DNA from: Verrucomicrobium sp.
Lineage (GTDB): Bacteria > Verrucomicrobiota > Verrucomicrobiia > Methylacidiphilales > UBA1321
Length of the DNA stretch: 64,000 nucleotides
Direction of reading: 5' to 3'
Assembly (NCBI GenBank): GCA_017849585.1
Contig: JAFIGT010000033.1
Span: 80,949-144,948 of the forward strand
Made by a program: the position numbers and the translations under genes. Shown in pieces: positions 19,763 to 27,673 of this stretch (positions are counted from its first letter, which is position 1; each line of letters begins with the position of its first letter). The notes beneath the pieces are model-generated. The model made no database searches. It was not told the DNA's origin and worked only from the letters and a program-made list of their open reading frames with translations.

Positions 19763-19813
19763 TTTATAAGGCGCTTACGTTGCAAACAAATACATTGGTA
19801 TCGAACAGTTCGA
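19763..19813 (-). promoter_or_regulatory. Operator site 2 plus promoter of the seven-gene operon
   Basis: Palindrome TCGAACAGTTCGA at 19801-19813. Reading towards 19704, 11 nt follow, then TTGTTT (19784-19789) and an AT-rich -10 TATAAA (19763-19768). The 15-nt spacer is short, and a 1-nt shifted -35 (TTTGTT) gives 16. It probably drives the seven genes from 19704 down to 8316. Confidence 0.72.
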
Positions 19814-19850
19814 TTTAAGAGTTAGATCAAGTGAATAGGTGAAGTGACGA

Positions 19851-20558
19851 CTAGGGGTTCCAGATCAAGCTGTTGTTGCTTCCGTGGGCCACTTGTTCCG
19901 GAAGCAGGCTTTCCACATGACCATCACAGAATGCGATATTAGCGCGGCCGTCGCCATAGCTGGTTAGCCCTTCCGCGCGCTTTACCTTCGCGGGACGCGA
20001 TGCATTGGGGGTGTAATGGCGAAAGGCGACCGTGCCCACGCTGGCAAAAGGAGTTAATCGAACGGCCACTAGCCGGTCCGTATTGGAAGTAAAGTTGTCC
20101 CCCATCAAGATTGTGATCGAAGATTGTGAGATGGATTGGACTTTGCGAGGTGGTGTTGCAGAGGATGTCTGAGATCCCAGCAAATACTCATTAATGGCAT
20201 AAGATACAGAACCCGTGCCTGCATTATTAAGATCTACCTGCTTGATCTCCGGACACTGGAAAGCCGAGTTGGCAATGCTACGGGTCGTGTAGACACTGAT
20301 CCCGATATAGGGTGCCACATCGTACTGCCAGACCACTGGGTTCCAATTGCACCAACCCGAGGGAAGCTGTCCGTCATGCTCCGCCGCAAACAGCAGGACC
20401 CCCTTGGCCAGTACAGACAAACGAGCGGAGCATTTGGCTTGCTGCGCTTGGCGCATGACTTTTTGTCCAGAGCTAAAAATCAAGGCGGTCAACACCGCTA
20501 TAATAGAAACCGTTACAAGCAATTCCACTAAGGTGAAGGCTCTCATTCGCTTTCTCAT
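19851..20558 (-). CDS. Prepilin-type pseudopilin with H-X9-DG C-terminus
   Basis: A 235-residue protein. It has a class III (type IV pilin-like) leader: a short basic start (MRKRMRA), then FTLVELLVTVSIIAVLTALI. Cleavage would be after Ala rather than the usual Gly. The C-terminal part contains FRHYTPN and GDGRANIAFCDGHVESLLP, the processing-associated H-X9-DG domain (TIGR04294/DUF1559-like). These proteins are abundant in Planctomycetes and Verrucomicrobia with no proven function. The start is uncertain: in-frame starts exist at 20615 (GTG), 20579, 20558 and 20546. Operator site 3 with a TTG -35 faces this gene, so it probably belongs to the same regulon as the hydrolases. Confidence 0.75.
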   Translation of the reverse strand: MRKRMRAFTLVELLVTVSIIAVLTALIFSSGQKVMRQAQQAKCSARLSVLAKGVLLFAAEHDGQLPSGWCNWNPVVWQYDVAPYIGISVYTTRSIANSAFQCPEIKQVDLNNAGTGSVSYAINEYLLGSQTSSATPPRKVQSISQSSITILMGDNFTSNTDRLVAVRLTPFASVGTVAFRHYTPNASRPAKVKRAEGLTSYGDGRANIAFCDGHVESLLPEQVAHGSNNSLIWNP

Positions 20559-20774
20559 TAGGTAAGTCGCCTGTCTCATATCTAAATTTTCAGGAGAGGA
20601 TGCCAGTATTTTCACCGTTTATTATCGGCATCTGTTCTTAATTCTGGTGTCGGTTGCGCTTGGGTGAGCAGCCGACATCCTGTGGTTGCCTTAATAGGGG
20701 CAGCGCAATTTGCATGGGGTGTTCTTTCATTAAATCCTCGGATTGAGGAGATGACGGATATTCGCCTCGATTGC

Positions 20775-20828
20775 AATCTTCTTTACTTCGGCTGCTTGAA
20801 TCAACTAGGTTGCCATCGAACAGTTCGA
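20775..20828 (-). promoter_or_regulatory. Operator site 3: promoter of the pseudopilin gene, abutting the lacI start codon
   Basis: Palindrome TCGAACAGTTCGA at 20816-20828. On the minus strand 11 nt separate it from TTGATT (20799-20804), with AAGATT or GAAGAT as -10 after 17-18 nt. On the plus strand the palindrome ends 3 nt before the ATG of the LacI-family gene, so binding would also block that gene. The 20559-20831 gap holds nothing else I can support. Confidence 0.7.
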
Positions 20829-20831
20829 TTT

Positions 20832-21890
20832 ATGAAGCGTTCCCCTTCCATGTCGGCGATTGCTAAAGAGACTGGTGTTGCCAAATCCACGGTATCTCTT
20901 GCGCTGCGAAATGACCCTCGAGTTGCCCTGTCCCTGCGCGAACAAATTCAAAAAGTAGCCGCCAGAATGGGCTACCAGACAAATGCGTTGGTAGCGCGAT
21001 TGATGTATGAACTGCGTTCCACACGCAAACAAAGATATGTCGCTTCGCTGGCTTTTATTAATGCCCACAAAGTTGCCAACATCCGCAAAAAGATCAGCAA
21101 CGTCAACGACTGGCTTGAAGGAGCGGAACAGCAGGCACAGCGGCTCGGTTATAGTGTGGATCATTTTTGGCTGCATGATCCTGATATGCCTATTGAGCGG
21201 TTGGCCCGCATCTTTTACGCCAGGAACATCCAAGGTGTTGCCTTTTACGGTTTGCAAGATGACAGTTGCGTGCAGTGTTGTGAGCCAATCTGGAGTCGCT
21301 TCCCTTCCGTAACCATGGGAGTTCGCTGCAAGCAGCCTGCCCTCCACTTCGTTTCAAATGACCATTACTCCACTGCCATGCAAGCGTGCGAGCAGTTGAA
21401 AAGTCGGGGGTATTCTCGCATTGGCATTATTTTGGATCGCTGGATCGACAATAAATTGGAACATCGTTTTGTCGCCGGTTACCACGAAAGCCTAACTCAA
21501 AAGGCAAAAAAAATACCCATCTTGTATCTGGAAGATGTTAAAGAATATCCCCGCCCGGAAGGGAAACGAAAATTTACTCAATGGCTCAACAAGCACCGTC
21601 CCGATGCATGCGTCTGCCTGAATAGTTTCATACTGGATTGGATCAAGGAAAAATCGATCGCGATCCCGGATGAGCTGGGAGTCGTTTTCCTCGATCTGCC
21701 GCGTGAACTTAAAGGCATCGCGGCTGGCATGGAGCAGCAGCAGATATGGACTGGCATGACGGCCACGGATAATCTGATCGGCCAGATTCTAAGGCGAGAG
21801 GTAGGCATCCCCATCTTTCAGCGAGGCATCATGATCGAAAGCCAATGGTGTCCTGGCCCGACAGTGCGTGAACCAGTCAGAGCCACTTGA
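20832..21890 (+). CDS. LacI-family transcriptional regulator of PUL 1
   Basis: A 352-residue regulator. The N-terminal HTH reads MSAIAKETGVAKSTVSLALR, followed by the hinge-like segment VAARMGYQTNALVARLM. A periplasmic-binding-protein-like sensor domain follows (SDxYSTAMQACEQLKSRGYS-like helix, GIILDR, then a closing VGIPIFQRGIMIESQW). The start at 20832 gives the usual short lead before the HTH; there is no visible ribosome site because operator site 3 ends 3 nt upstream. It is the natural candidate to bind the five TCGAACWGTTCGA sites between 8.1 and 25.9 kb. The gene ends overlapping the tail of the convergent esterase by 14 nt. Confidence 0.88.
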   Translation: MKRSPSMSAIAKETGVAKSTVSLALRNDPRVALSLREQIQKVAARMGYQTNALVARLMYELRSTRKQRYVASLAFINAHKVANIRKKISNVNDWLEGAEQQAQRLGYSVDHFWLHDPDMPIERLARIFYARNIQGVAFYGLQDDSCVQCCEPIWSRFPSVTMGVRCKQPALHFVSNDHYSTAMQACEQLKSRGYSRIGIILDRWIDNKLEHRFVAGYHESLTQKAKKIPILYLEDVKEYPRPEGKRKFTQWLNKHRPDACVCLNSFILDWIKEKSIAIPDELGVVFLDLPRELKGIAAGMEQQQIWTGMTATDNLIGQILRREVGIPIFQRGIMIESQWCPGPTVREPVRAT

Positions 21891-22902
21891 GCAAGAACGC
21901 CTGAGCCTTGCCATCTGGGTCGTACTCATGTCCGCCGGGATGGGTTCTCGACTCAAATCGATCTCGAATTCCTAACGACTGATAGGTTCCAGCCACCTCC
22001 TCTGCGACAGCTGGAAAACCATCCACGGCGAACACCTCGTCTCTTTGACCAGTCTCCAGAAAAAGCGGTCTTGGGCAAATCATCCGGGCGACTTCACTGT
22101 CGAGAAACTGGCACGCGCTTCCTGTCCAAACCCAGTCTTCCCAGTTGTACCGGTAGCGGTCATTGATGAAGCATGAGGAAACGGCTACTCGAATTCGTGG
22201 CTCCAATGCTGTCAGATACAAGGTATAAAAGCCTCCGTACGACAATCCAGCCATGCCGATACGGCTTGCGTCGATTTCCTCGTAAGTCACCAGCCAGTTC
22301 AGGAATGTCCGCAACGTTTGTAAATCCATCGCTGCCCGAGAACCTCCCAGATGGCGAAATTCCCGATCCAATAAATTCTGGTCAAAGGCCGGCCTCTGTC
22401 CATCGTGCCACACCAATAGCTGTGGCGCAAAAATCGCTACAGGATGGTCTCGCAATCCACCGATCAACGCATTGTAATTGGCAGAAGATCCATCGGTGAG
22501 TCCTGCGGCTAATTCCGGCGCTCCCAGTCCGCCGTGCTGCGCCAAAACCAGCGGGTAGCGTCCCCGATCCCTCGGTAAAAAAAGTAATCCATACGCACGA
22601 ACCGCGCCGAGCACATCCAGATTGATACGATACACACGGCTTCTCGAGTCTTCCGAAATCAAGGTTACGGTTGCTTGCGGATCGCCTGTCGACTCCGTGA
22701 GGGGCCAGCCCAGCATGCCCTGCAGTGCTGCACGATATTTCTCGAGGCTGGCTGCGTAAGTCTCGGGTGACTGTAGATTCGGGCAAAAAAATTGACGGCG
22801 GGATAGCGCGGCTTGTTCCCGTTTTCGGGTGAGAAGATTGTGCACAGAGTCCAAATAAGAGGCTCGTTCGCGATCAAAATCTTCACGGCTGTTTGTTGAC
22901 AT
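21877..22902 (-). CDS. Alpha/beta hydrolase, acetyl xylan esterase / dienelactone hydrolase-like
   Basis: A 341-residue alpha/beta hydrolase without a signal peptide. The nucleophile elbow is GMAGLSYGGFYTLY (Ser), the acid is in ETGQRDEVFAVDG and the His is in HPGGHEYDPDG. LVLAQHGGLGAPEL is the oxyanion-strand region. The family includes cephalosporin/acetyl xylan esterases and uncharacterised sugar-ester hydrolases. A longer frame to 23046 exists, but it runs through operator site 4, so the start at 22902 (AAGG 8 nt upstream) is preferred. With the promoter predicted from site 4 the transcript would begin very near this ATG. It is divergent from the dehydratase operon. Confidence 0.8.
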   Translation of the reverse strand: MSTNSREDFDRERASYLDSVHNLLTRKREQAALSRRQFFCPNLQSPETYAASLEKYRAALQGMLGWPLTESTGDPQATVTLISEDSRSRVYRINLDVLGAVRAYGLLFLPRDRGRYPLVLAQHGGLGAPELAAGLTDGSSANYNALIGGLRDHPVAIFAPQLLVWHDGQRPAFDQNLLDREFRHLGGSRAAMDLQTLRTFLNWLVTYEEIDASRIGMAGLSYGGFYTLYLTALEPRIRVAVSSCFINDRYRYNWEDWVWTGSACQFLDSEVARMICPRPLFLETGQRDEVFAVDGFPAVAEEVAGTYQSLGIRDRFESRTHPGGHEYDPDGKAQAFLLKWL

Positions 22903-22909
22903 ATCAGCA

Positions 22910-23002
22910 GCCTTATCCAGCCAAAGTGGAACGTCAAGCGGTACGCCTTCGAACTGTTCGAATCTAGGAGGCTTGTGAAGGATCCAGTATCGGATGAAGA
23001 AT
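22910..23002. promoter_or_regulatory. Operator site 4 with divergent promoters
   Basis: A perfect 15-bp palindrome TTCGAACTGTTCGAA at 22948-22962 (13-bp core 22949-22961). Leftwards: 11 nt, then TTGACG (22932-22937) and a weak -10 TAAGGC near 22910-22915 for the esterase. Rightwards: 11 nt, then TTGTGA (22973-22978) and AAGAAT (22997-23002) for the dehydratase operon. One operator therefore fits both directions. Confidence 0.75.
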
Positions 23003-23026
23003 CCCTCCAGAACCTCAGCTTTCTCT

Positions 23027-24199
23027 ATGAAATTGACTAACTTCAAGACTTTCGTTTGCGACGCTTATCGGACCAACTGGGTTTTCGTTAAAATCGAAAC
23101 CGACAACGGCCTACACGGCTGGGGCGAGGCTACGCTTGAGTACAAGGAGCAGGCGATGGTCGGAGCTCTCAACGATTTGCGGCGCGGCCTCGAGCATCGT
23201 GATCTCAGCGATATTGAAGCGTGGTGGCAGGATGCCTACCGCGATGCCTACTGGCGCGGTGGAGCCGTTCTCACCAGCGCGCTTTCGGCCGTAGAAATGG
23301 CCTTGTGGGATATTAAAGGTAAATCGCTTGGCGTTCCGGTCTATCAATTGTTTGGGGGCAAAGTGCGCACCCGTGTTCCCTGCTACGCCAACGCCTGGTT
23401 TGCCAATGCCAAGGAGCCCGCTCAATTTGCAGACAAGGCGGAGGAAGCTGTGAAGCTGGGCTACAAGGCGTTGAAGTGGGATCCCTTCGGGTCGGCGTTT
23501 CGCGCGCTACCCGTGTCCGGCTTAAGAAAATCCCTCGATATGGTTGAGGCCGTAGTCGATCGGATTTCCGGACAGGCCGAAGTCATTATCGAAGGCCATG
23601 GTCGCTTTGAATTGCCGACAGCGCGTCGCATCGCGCGCGCACTCGAAGACTATGACATTCTCTGGCTGGAGGAGCCGCTCATTCCCGGAAATCTTGAAAA
23701 TTATGCGCGCTTGCGCGCCGAGACCCGTACGCCGATCTCGCTCGGAGAGCGGCTGTATACGCGCTGGGATTATCGCGAGGTTTTCGAGAAAGGCTGCGCC
23801 GACTTCATCCAACCCGATGTTTCTCATGCAGGTGGTATTAGTGAATTGCGCAAGATCGCGGCCATCGCCGAGATGTGGCAGATCGCTTTCTGCCCTCATA
23901 ATCCTTCTGGCCCGGTGGCCAATGCAGCGACGCTGCAACTAGCCGCCTGTACGCCTAACTTTCTTTACCTCGAGACCATGGCCACGGATGTCCCGTGGCG
24001 TAATGAAGTAGCTCGGGAAACCTGTCAACTCGTCAATGGCGAGATGCTTATTTCCGATGCCCCGGGCTTGGGTGTCGATATCGATGAAGAGGCTATCCTC
24101 CGGCATCCCTATCAAGTGCATGACCTGCGCCATTACACCGGCGCTTTGACCAGCATCCGTCCAGCAGATGCCACTGCCACTTTCACGGCTCAAGTCTAA
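23027..24199 (+). CDS. Enolase-superfamily sugar-acid dehydratase (galactonate dehydratase-like)
   Basis: A 390-residue enolase-superfamily enzyme of the mandelate racemase group. It has the DgoD-like opening (WVFVKIETDNGLHGWGEATL). The barrel residues read KWDPFG, IIEGHGRF, WLEEPLIPG, SLGERLYTRW, QPDVSHAGGI and FCPHNPSGPV. Glu-Gly-His stands where galactonate dehydratases have Asp-Phe-His. It should dehydrate an aldonic acid to a 2-keto-3-deoxy acid; galactonate, rhamnonate or fuconate-type substrates cannot be told apart. I chose 23027 because the predicted transcript starts near 23009, downstream of an alternative ATG at 22994. An SDR gene follows after 2 nt. Confidence 0.85.
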   Translation: MKLTNFKTFVCDAYRTNWVFVKIETDNGLHGWGEATLEYKEQAMVGALNDLRRGLEHRDLSDIEAWWQDAYRDAYWRGGAVLTSALSAVEMALWDIKGKSLGVPVYQLFGGKVRTRVPCYANAWFANAKEPAQFADKAEEAVKLGYKALKWDPFGSAFRALPVSGLRKSLDMVEAVVDRISGQAEVIIEGHGRFELPTARRIARALEDYDILWLEEPLIPGNLENYARLRAETRTPISLGERLYTRWDYREVFEKGCADFIQPDVSHAGGISELRKIAAIAEMWQIAFCPHNPSGPVANAATLQLAACTPNFLYLETMATDVPWRNEVARETCQLVNGEMLISDAPGLGVDIDEEAILRHPYQVHDLRHYTGALTSIRPADATATFTAQV

Positions 24200-24201
24200 A
24201 T

Positions 24202-25002
24202 ATGATGCGCTCTACAGTCTCATTCGACTTTACAGGTAAAACAGTCCTAGTGACTGGGTCCACTCAGAACCTCGGACTCTCCATCGCCATGTCTTATGCG
24301 GAGGCCGGAGCATGCGTCGTACTCCATGGAGTAACTCAAGCCGAAGCTGATGCGACGCTAGATCAATTACTTGGCGAGCATGCCGATTGGAGGCTAGAGG
24401 CTCTGGGTTTCGATCTTTCCCAGTCCTCGCAGATTGAGAAGGGCTTCGCTCAGCTAGAGAAGGGTGGCATAATGCCTGACATCCTCGTCAATAACGCGGC
24501 GCATCTTGGCCTCGGGGTCAATGGATTCCTCGAGCAAACACCGGAGTTCTTCCGAGACGTGTTGGAGGTGAATCTCCTCGGGGCCTTCCGTTGCAGTCAA
24601 CTCGCCGCCGCTCGCATGATCCAAAATGGAGGCGGCTCCATCGTCAACATCTCCTCGCTCGCCGGAGAGCGCGTCATTCCACGCAGGAGCGCCTACAGTG
24701 TCGGCAAAGCTGCGCTGGATAATTTAACGCGTTCCATGGCCGTGGAACTCGCCGCCCAAAATATACGCGTCAACGCTGTGGTTGCCGGATACATCTGGAC
24801 CGAACGGTGGAATGGTCTTACCGAGGAAGTATGCTCCCGCCGTCGTGCCAATACGCCTGCCGGTCAACCCACTCAACAAAGAGAAATTGCACAGACCGTA
24901 CTATTTCTCTCAAGTGATGCGGCTCCCACGCTCAATGGTGCTCGCATCGTCATCGACGGTGGTCTCGGCATCCAGCAACTTCCTTCTGATATCTATGTAT
25001 AG
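24202..25002 (+). CDS. Short-chain dehydrogenase/reductase (SDR)
   Basis: A 266-residue classical SDR. The cofactor motif is VLVTGSTQNLG (TGxxxxxG), with LVNNAAH for the NNAG motif. The catalytic set is ISS...YSVGK (Ser, Tyr, Lys), and the C-terminus reads LNGARIVIDGG. It is expected to oxidise or reduce a sugar or sugar-acid intermediate. Its place 2 nt after the dehydratase suggests a non-phosphorylating route for a sugar released by the locus (inference). The start is the ATG at 24202; a second Met directly follows. Confidence 0.9.
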   Translation: MMRSTVSFDFTGKTVLVTGSTQNLGLSIAMSYAEAGACVVLHGVTQAEADATLDQLLGEHADWRLEALGFDLSQSSQIEKGFAQLEKGGIMPDILVNNAAHLGLGVNGFLEQTPEFFRDVLEVNLLGAFRCSQLAAARMIQNGGGSIVNISSLAGERVIPRRSAYSVGKAALDNLTRSMAVELAAQNIRVNAVVAGYIWTERWNGLTEEVCSRRRANTPAGQPTQQREIAQTVLFLSSDAAPTLNGARIVIDGGLGIQQLPSDIYV

Positions 25003-25081
25003 AAATAAAAGACTTTGAGAATTTTACGTTGCTCGAAACACCCTTCATCGCAATCCCATATTACCACTCCTACTCTTGCTT

Positions 25082-25792
25082 ATGAGACGCTCCCACTATT
25101 TGCTGGTCACTTGCCTGAGCTACCTTCGCTTTCTTGGTTGTCTCCTCCTCATGCTCCTGCCCATACGCTCAGAGACGACTTACTTTTCAGATAACTTCAG
25201 CGATAATGATTATTCCCGCCCTCTGTGGGTAACGCGTACACCCGAACAGCCATGGAAAGTGGTCGAAGATCGCGGAAAGCATGCGCTCGTTTCCGGTGGT
25301 AAAAAAAGCTGGGACATTTTAATGACCAAGGATTTTATCCATCCCATCGTTGACGGCGTTTTTGAACTCGAGGTCAAAGTACGCTTCAACTCCGATGAAG
25401 TCTTGAAGGACGGCTTGAACCAATTCGAGATCTATCTCACCGACTCCGTTAAAAAGGATGGTTCGGGATATCGACTTTCAATAGCCCAAGGAACTACAGC
25501 TAACTCGGCGTTGCGTAAGAAAACCAGCGAAGGGTACGCCACCATTGCACCGATGCAGACCAAGTATCGCTTTTCGACAAGCGAATATACCACGGTAAAT
25601 TGGAGTCGCACGTCAGATGGCTCCATGATAGTCGCGATTAACGGTACCCCTTACTTCACGGCTCATGATTCCACTTATGAACGCTTTGATACGCTCTCGC
25701 TTGGGACTGTGCTTGGCGGTAAAGGCTCGCCGGAATCGGTATCACCTCTGGTGGTCTATTTCACCGATATTAAGCTGCAGTCAGCAAAGTAA
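25082..25792 (+). CDS. Exported concanavalin/LamG-like protein of unknown function
   Basis: A 236-residue protein with a signal peptide (FLGCLLLMLLPIRS). The mature part, YFSDNFSDNDYSRPLWV to the closing VVYFTDIKLQSA, has the strand pattern of a jelly-roll domain such as the 3-keto-disaccharide hydrolase/LamG group. No catalytic set can be named. The frame could start from a TTG 6 nt upstream; the ATG at 25082 is preferred. It lies 79 nt after the SDR gene in the same direction and is probably the last gene of the site 4 rightward operon. Confidence 0.65.
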   Translation: MRRSHYLLVTCLSYLRFLGCLLLMLLPIRSETTYFSDNFSDNDYSRPLWVTRTPEQPWKVVEDRGKHALVSGGKKSWDILMTKDFIHPIVDGVFELEVKVRFNSDEVLKDGLNQFEIYLTDSVKKDGSGYRLSIAQGTTANSALRKKTSEGYATIAPMQTKYRFSTSEYTTVNWSRTSDGSMIVAINGTPYFTAHDSTYERFDTLSLGTVLGGKGSPESVSPLVVYFTDIKLQSAK

Positions 25793-25837
25793 GCCGACTT
25801 TTCGGGGCATCCTTTTAATTTCAAATCTGGCCGTTAA

Positions 25838-25867
25838 TCGAACTGTTCGAAATCCATCGTTTTGACC
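25838..25867 (+). promoter_or_regulatory. Operator site 5 and -35 of the 25897 gene
   Basis: Palindrome TCGAACTGTTCGA at 25838-25850, 11 nt, then -35 TTGACC at 25862-25867. The -10 region (25885-25891) is poor. The start codon is at 25897, so the leader would be extremely short or absent. Confidence 0.65.
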
Positions 25868-25896
25868 CGCGTAATTACCCGTGGGACCCTTTGGTT

Positions 25897-27426
25897 ATGA
25901 CAACGATTCTCCGTTCCTCTCCAGCGTCTGCGCAACCTAGATCCAACTCTCAACCGATCTCCCGCATCCCCAAGCGTCCGGCGCAATTTGAAGACTATTC
26001 CAACCTGACTTATCTTGGTCAGCTCAAAACGAAGAAAAGCACCGAGATTACTTCCTCGCGGTTGGGTGTTGGTTTCGAAACCTTGGATCGTCAAATGTGG
26101 GATCCCAATCAAGCGTGGCCGGTGCTCAATGAATTGGGGATCAAATGGGCGCGCGTGCAAACGGGTTGGGCTCGAACCGAAAAGCAGTCTGGCGTTTATG
26201 ATTTCGCGTGGCTCGACGAGATTGTGGATAAATTGATAGAGCGTGGGGTAACTCCCTGGCTCAGTCTTAGTTTTGGCAACCCCCTTTATCAAACTACAGA
26301 CAATGCAGCAGGACGTGGTTTCCCCCCGATCCGCTCTCAACGCGAACGCCAAGCCTGGCAACATTATATTCGGGCCCTGACGGTTCACTTTCGCAATCGC
26401 ATCACCCACTATGAAGTGTGGAATGAACCCGATTTGACTCCCTTTTGGCAACCGTTGCCCAAGGCCACGGAATATGTCGATTTAGTCCGGTTGACGGTGG
26501 CGGCGTTACGTGAACAGCAGCCGACGGCAAAAGTCATCGGTGGTGCCATCGCTTGGGGCATGACTCCATGGAGCATTAAGTTCCTTGAGGACTGCTTCAG
26601 GAACGGATTGCATGAACTCATCGACATTGTCTCCTATCACGGTTACAAATCGATTCCCGAACGGCACAGTACCCAGGAATTTCCCGCGTTCCAGCATCTG
26701 CTTAAAAAGTATAAGCCCTCCCTTATTTCGTGGCAGGGTGAGGCCGGAGTTCAATCCTATGTGCCTGAAAAGGCCAAGGGTGTCGGCGCTCTCTCGACCA
26801 TGAAATCAAGTGAGTCAATCCAGGCCCGCATGCTATTGCGCCGTTTTTTGCTCGAACTCGGCAACGACTGCGCCATGAGCAGTTACTTTCACATGGCCGA
26901 CTTTGCCCACTACGCCGAGTTTCGAGAAACTTTTCACTATGGACTGTTGCGCTTAAAAGATGGATCGCCCAAGCCGGCCTATTTCGCCATGCAAACATTG
27001 GCTACTCTGCTGAGTGATCCGATGGAAGTGGCTAACGGCCGTACATCCTGCCACATGAGCATACTTTCTGACACTAACGATCCTCGTGCCACCAAGGCAT
27101 CCACGTGGCAGGTGAACTTTGTCCACCGCAACGTCCCCATCCATGCCTGGTGGTTTCCCACCTCAGTGGAGGACGATCCTGTCGTGCAAGCCATGGAAAT
27201 GACCTACTGGATCGAGCAAGGATTGCACCTGGAAAATCCCGTGGTGATTGATCCGGTGACCCAGCAAGTCTATGCTACACGCTTCGAGATGGACAAACGA
27301 ACCTGCGCCGAAACGTGGATGCATCCCGATCCCGCGGCCGAAGGCGTCCGTGTCTTCAAGCCGCTGCCAATCAGCAATACGCCGCTCATCCTCACCGATC
27401 GCTCTATCGTTTCGATTATAGAATAG
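25897..27426 (+). CDS. Clan GH-A glycoside hydrolase (GH39/GH5-like)
   Basis: A 509-residue (beta/alpha)8 glycosidase. The acid/base is in YEVWNEPDLTPFW (near residue 174) and the probable nucleophile in SWQGEAGVQS (near 280). WARVQTGWARTE and VSYHGYKS are further barrel strands. The pattern fits GH39-like or GH5-like beta-glycosidases; I cannot fix the family. No signal peptide is evident at the N-terminus, so it may act in the cytoplasm on imported oligosaccharides, unless a non-classical leader is used. It is a single gene under operator site 5, followed by the MITE-like element and the convergent Verru_Chthon cassette. Confidence 0.8.
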   Translation: MTTILRSSPASAQPRSNSQPISRIPKRPAQFEDYSNLTYLGQLKTKKSTEITSSRLGVGFETLDRQMWDPNQAWPVLNELGIKWARVQTGWARTEKQSGVYDFAWLDEIVDKLIERGVTPWLSLSFGNPLYQTTDNAAGRGFPPIRSQRERQAWQHYIRALTVHFRNRITHYEVWNEPDLTPFWQPLPKATEYVDLVRLTVAALREQQPTAKVIGGAIAWGMTPWSIKFLEDCFRNGLHELIDIVSYHGYKSIPERHSTQEFPAFQHLLKKYKPSLISWQGEAGVQSYVPEKAKGVGALSTMKSSESIQARMLLRRFLLELGNDCAMSSYFHMADFAHYAEFRETFHYGLLRLKDGSPKPAYFAMQTLATLLSDPMEVANGRTSCHMSILSDTNDPRATKASTWQVNFVHRNVPIHAWWFPTSVEDDPVVQAMEMTYWIEQGLHLENPVVIDPVTQQVYATRFEMDKRTCAETWMHPDPAAEGVRVFKPLPISNTPLILTDRSIVSIIE

Positions 27427-27455
27427 AGTCTGTCTTGCTGGGTGGCGCGGGCTAG

Positions 27456-27551
27456 GGGCTATCCGAAAAATGGAAGTGGGACGCTGTTGTTTTGATGCTG
27501 CAGTTCGAAAACCGGAGAGGTGCGATCGATTCCCACTTTTTTGGATAGCCT
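27456..27551. mobile_element. 96-bp MITE-like element with CTAG target duplication
   Basis: The ends form imperfect terminal inverted repeats of about 21-26 bp: left GGGCTATCCGAAAAA with ...GTGGGA further in, right (reverse complement) AGGCTATCCAAAAAAGTGGG. CTAG is repeated at 27452-27455 and 27552-27555, which looks like a target-site duplication. There is no coding capacity. It lies between convergent transcription units. A terminator-like stem-loop role is possible, but the 50-bp centre and the duplication favour a non-autonomous transposon. The rest of the 27427-27673 gap shows nothing I can name. Confidence 0.65.
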
Positions 27552-27673
27552 CTAGGATTGGACTAAGGCTTATCCCGCTCCTATCGAATCACAGCGGTTG
27601 GGATGGAGCGATGGGAAATGATAACCAAAGCTCCATGCCCATTGGCTTTAAGGAGGAAGGTGATGTTGCTTTC

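Noticed and set aside
22975..23040. GTG-started upstream ORF with AGGAGG, ending over the dehydratase start
   Set aside because: The spacing of 3 nt is too short, and the AGGAGG lies in the 11-nt operator to -35 gap before the predicted transcript start.
27495..27515. CAGTTCGAAAAC, a half-match to the PUL 1 operator
   Set aside because: Only one half-site, inside the MITE-like element and with no promoter geometry.
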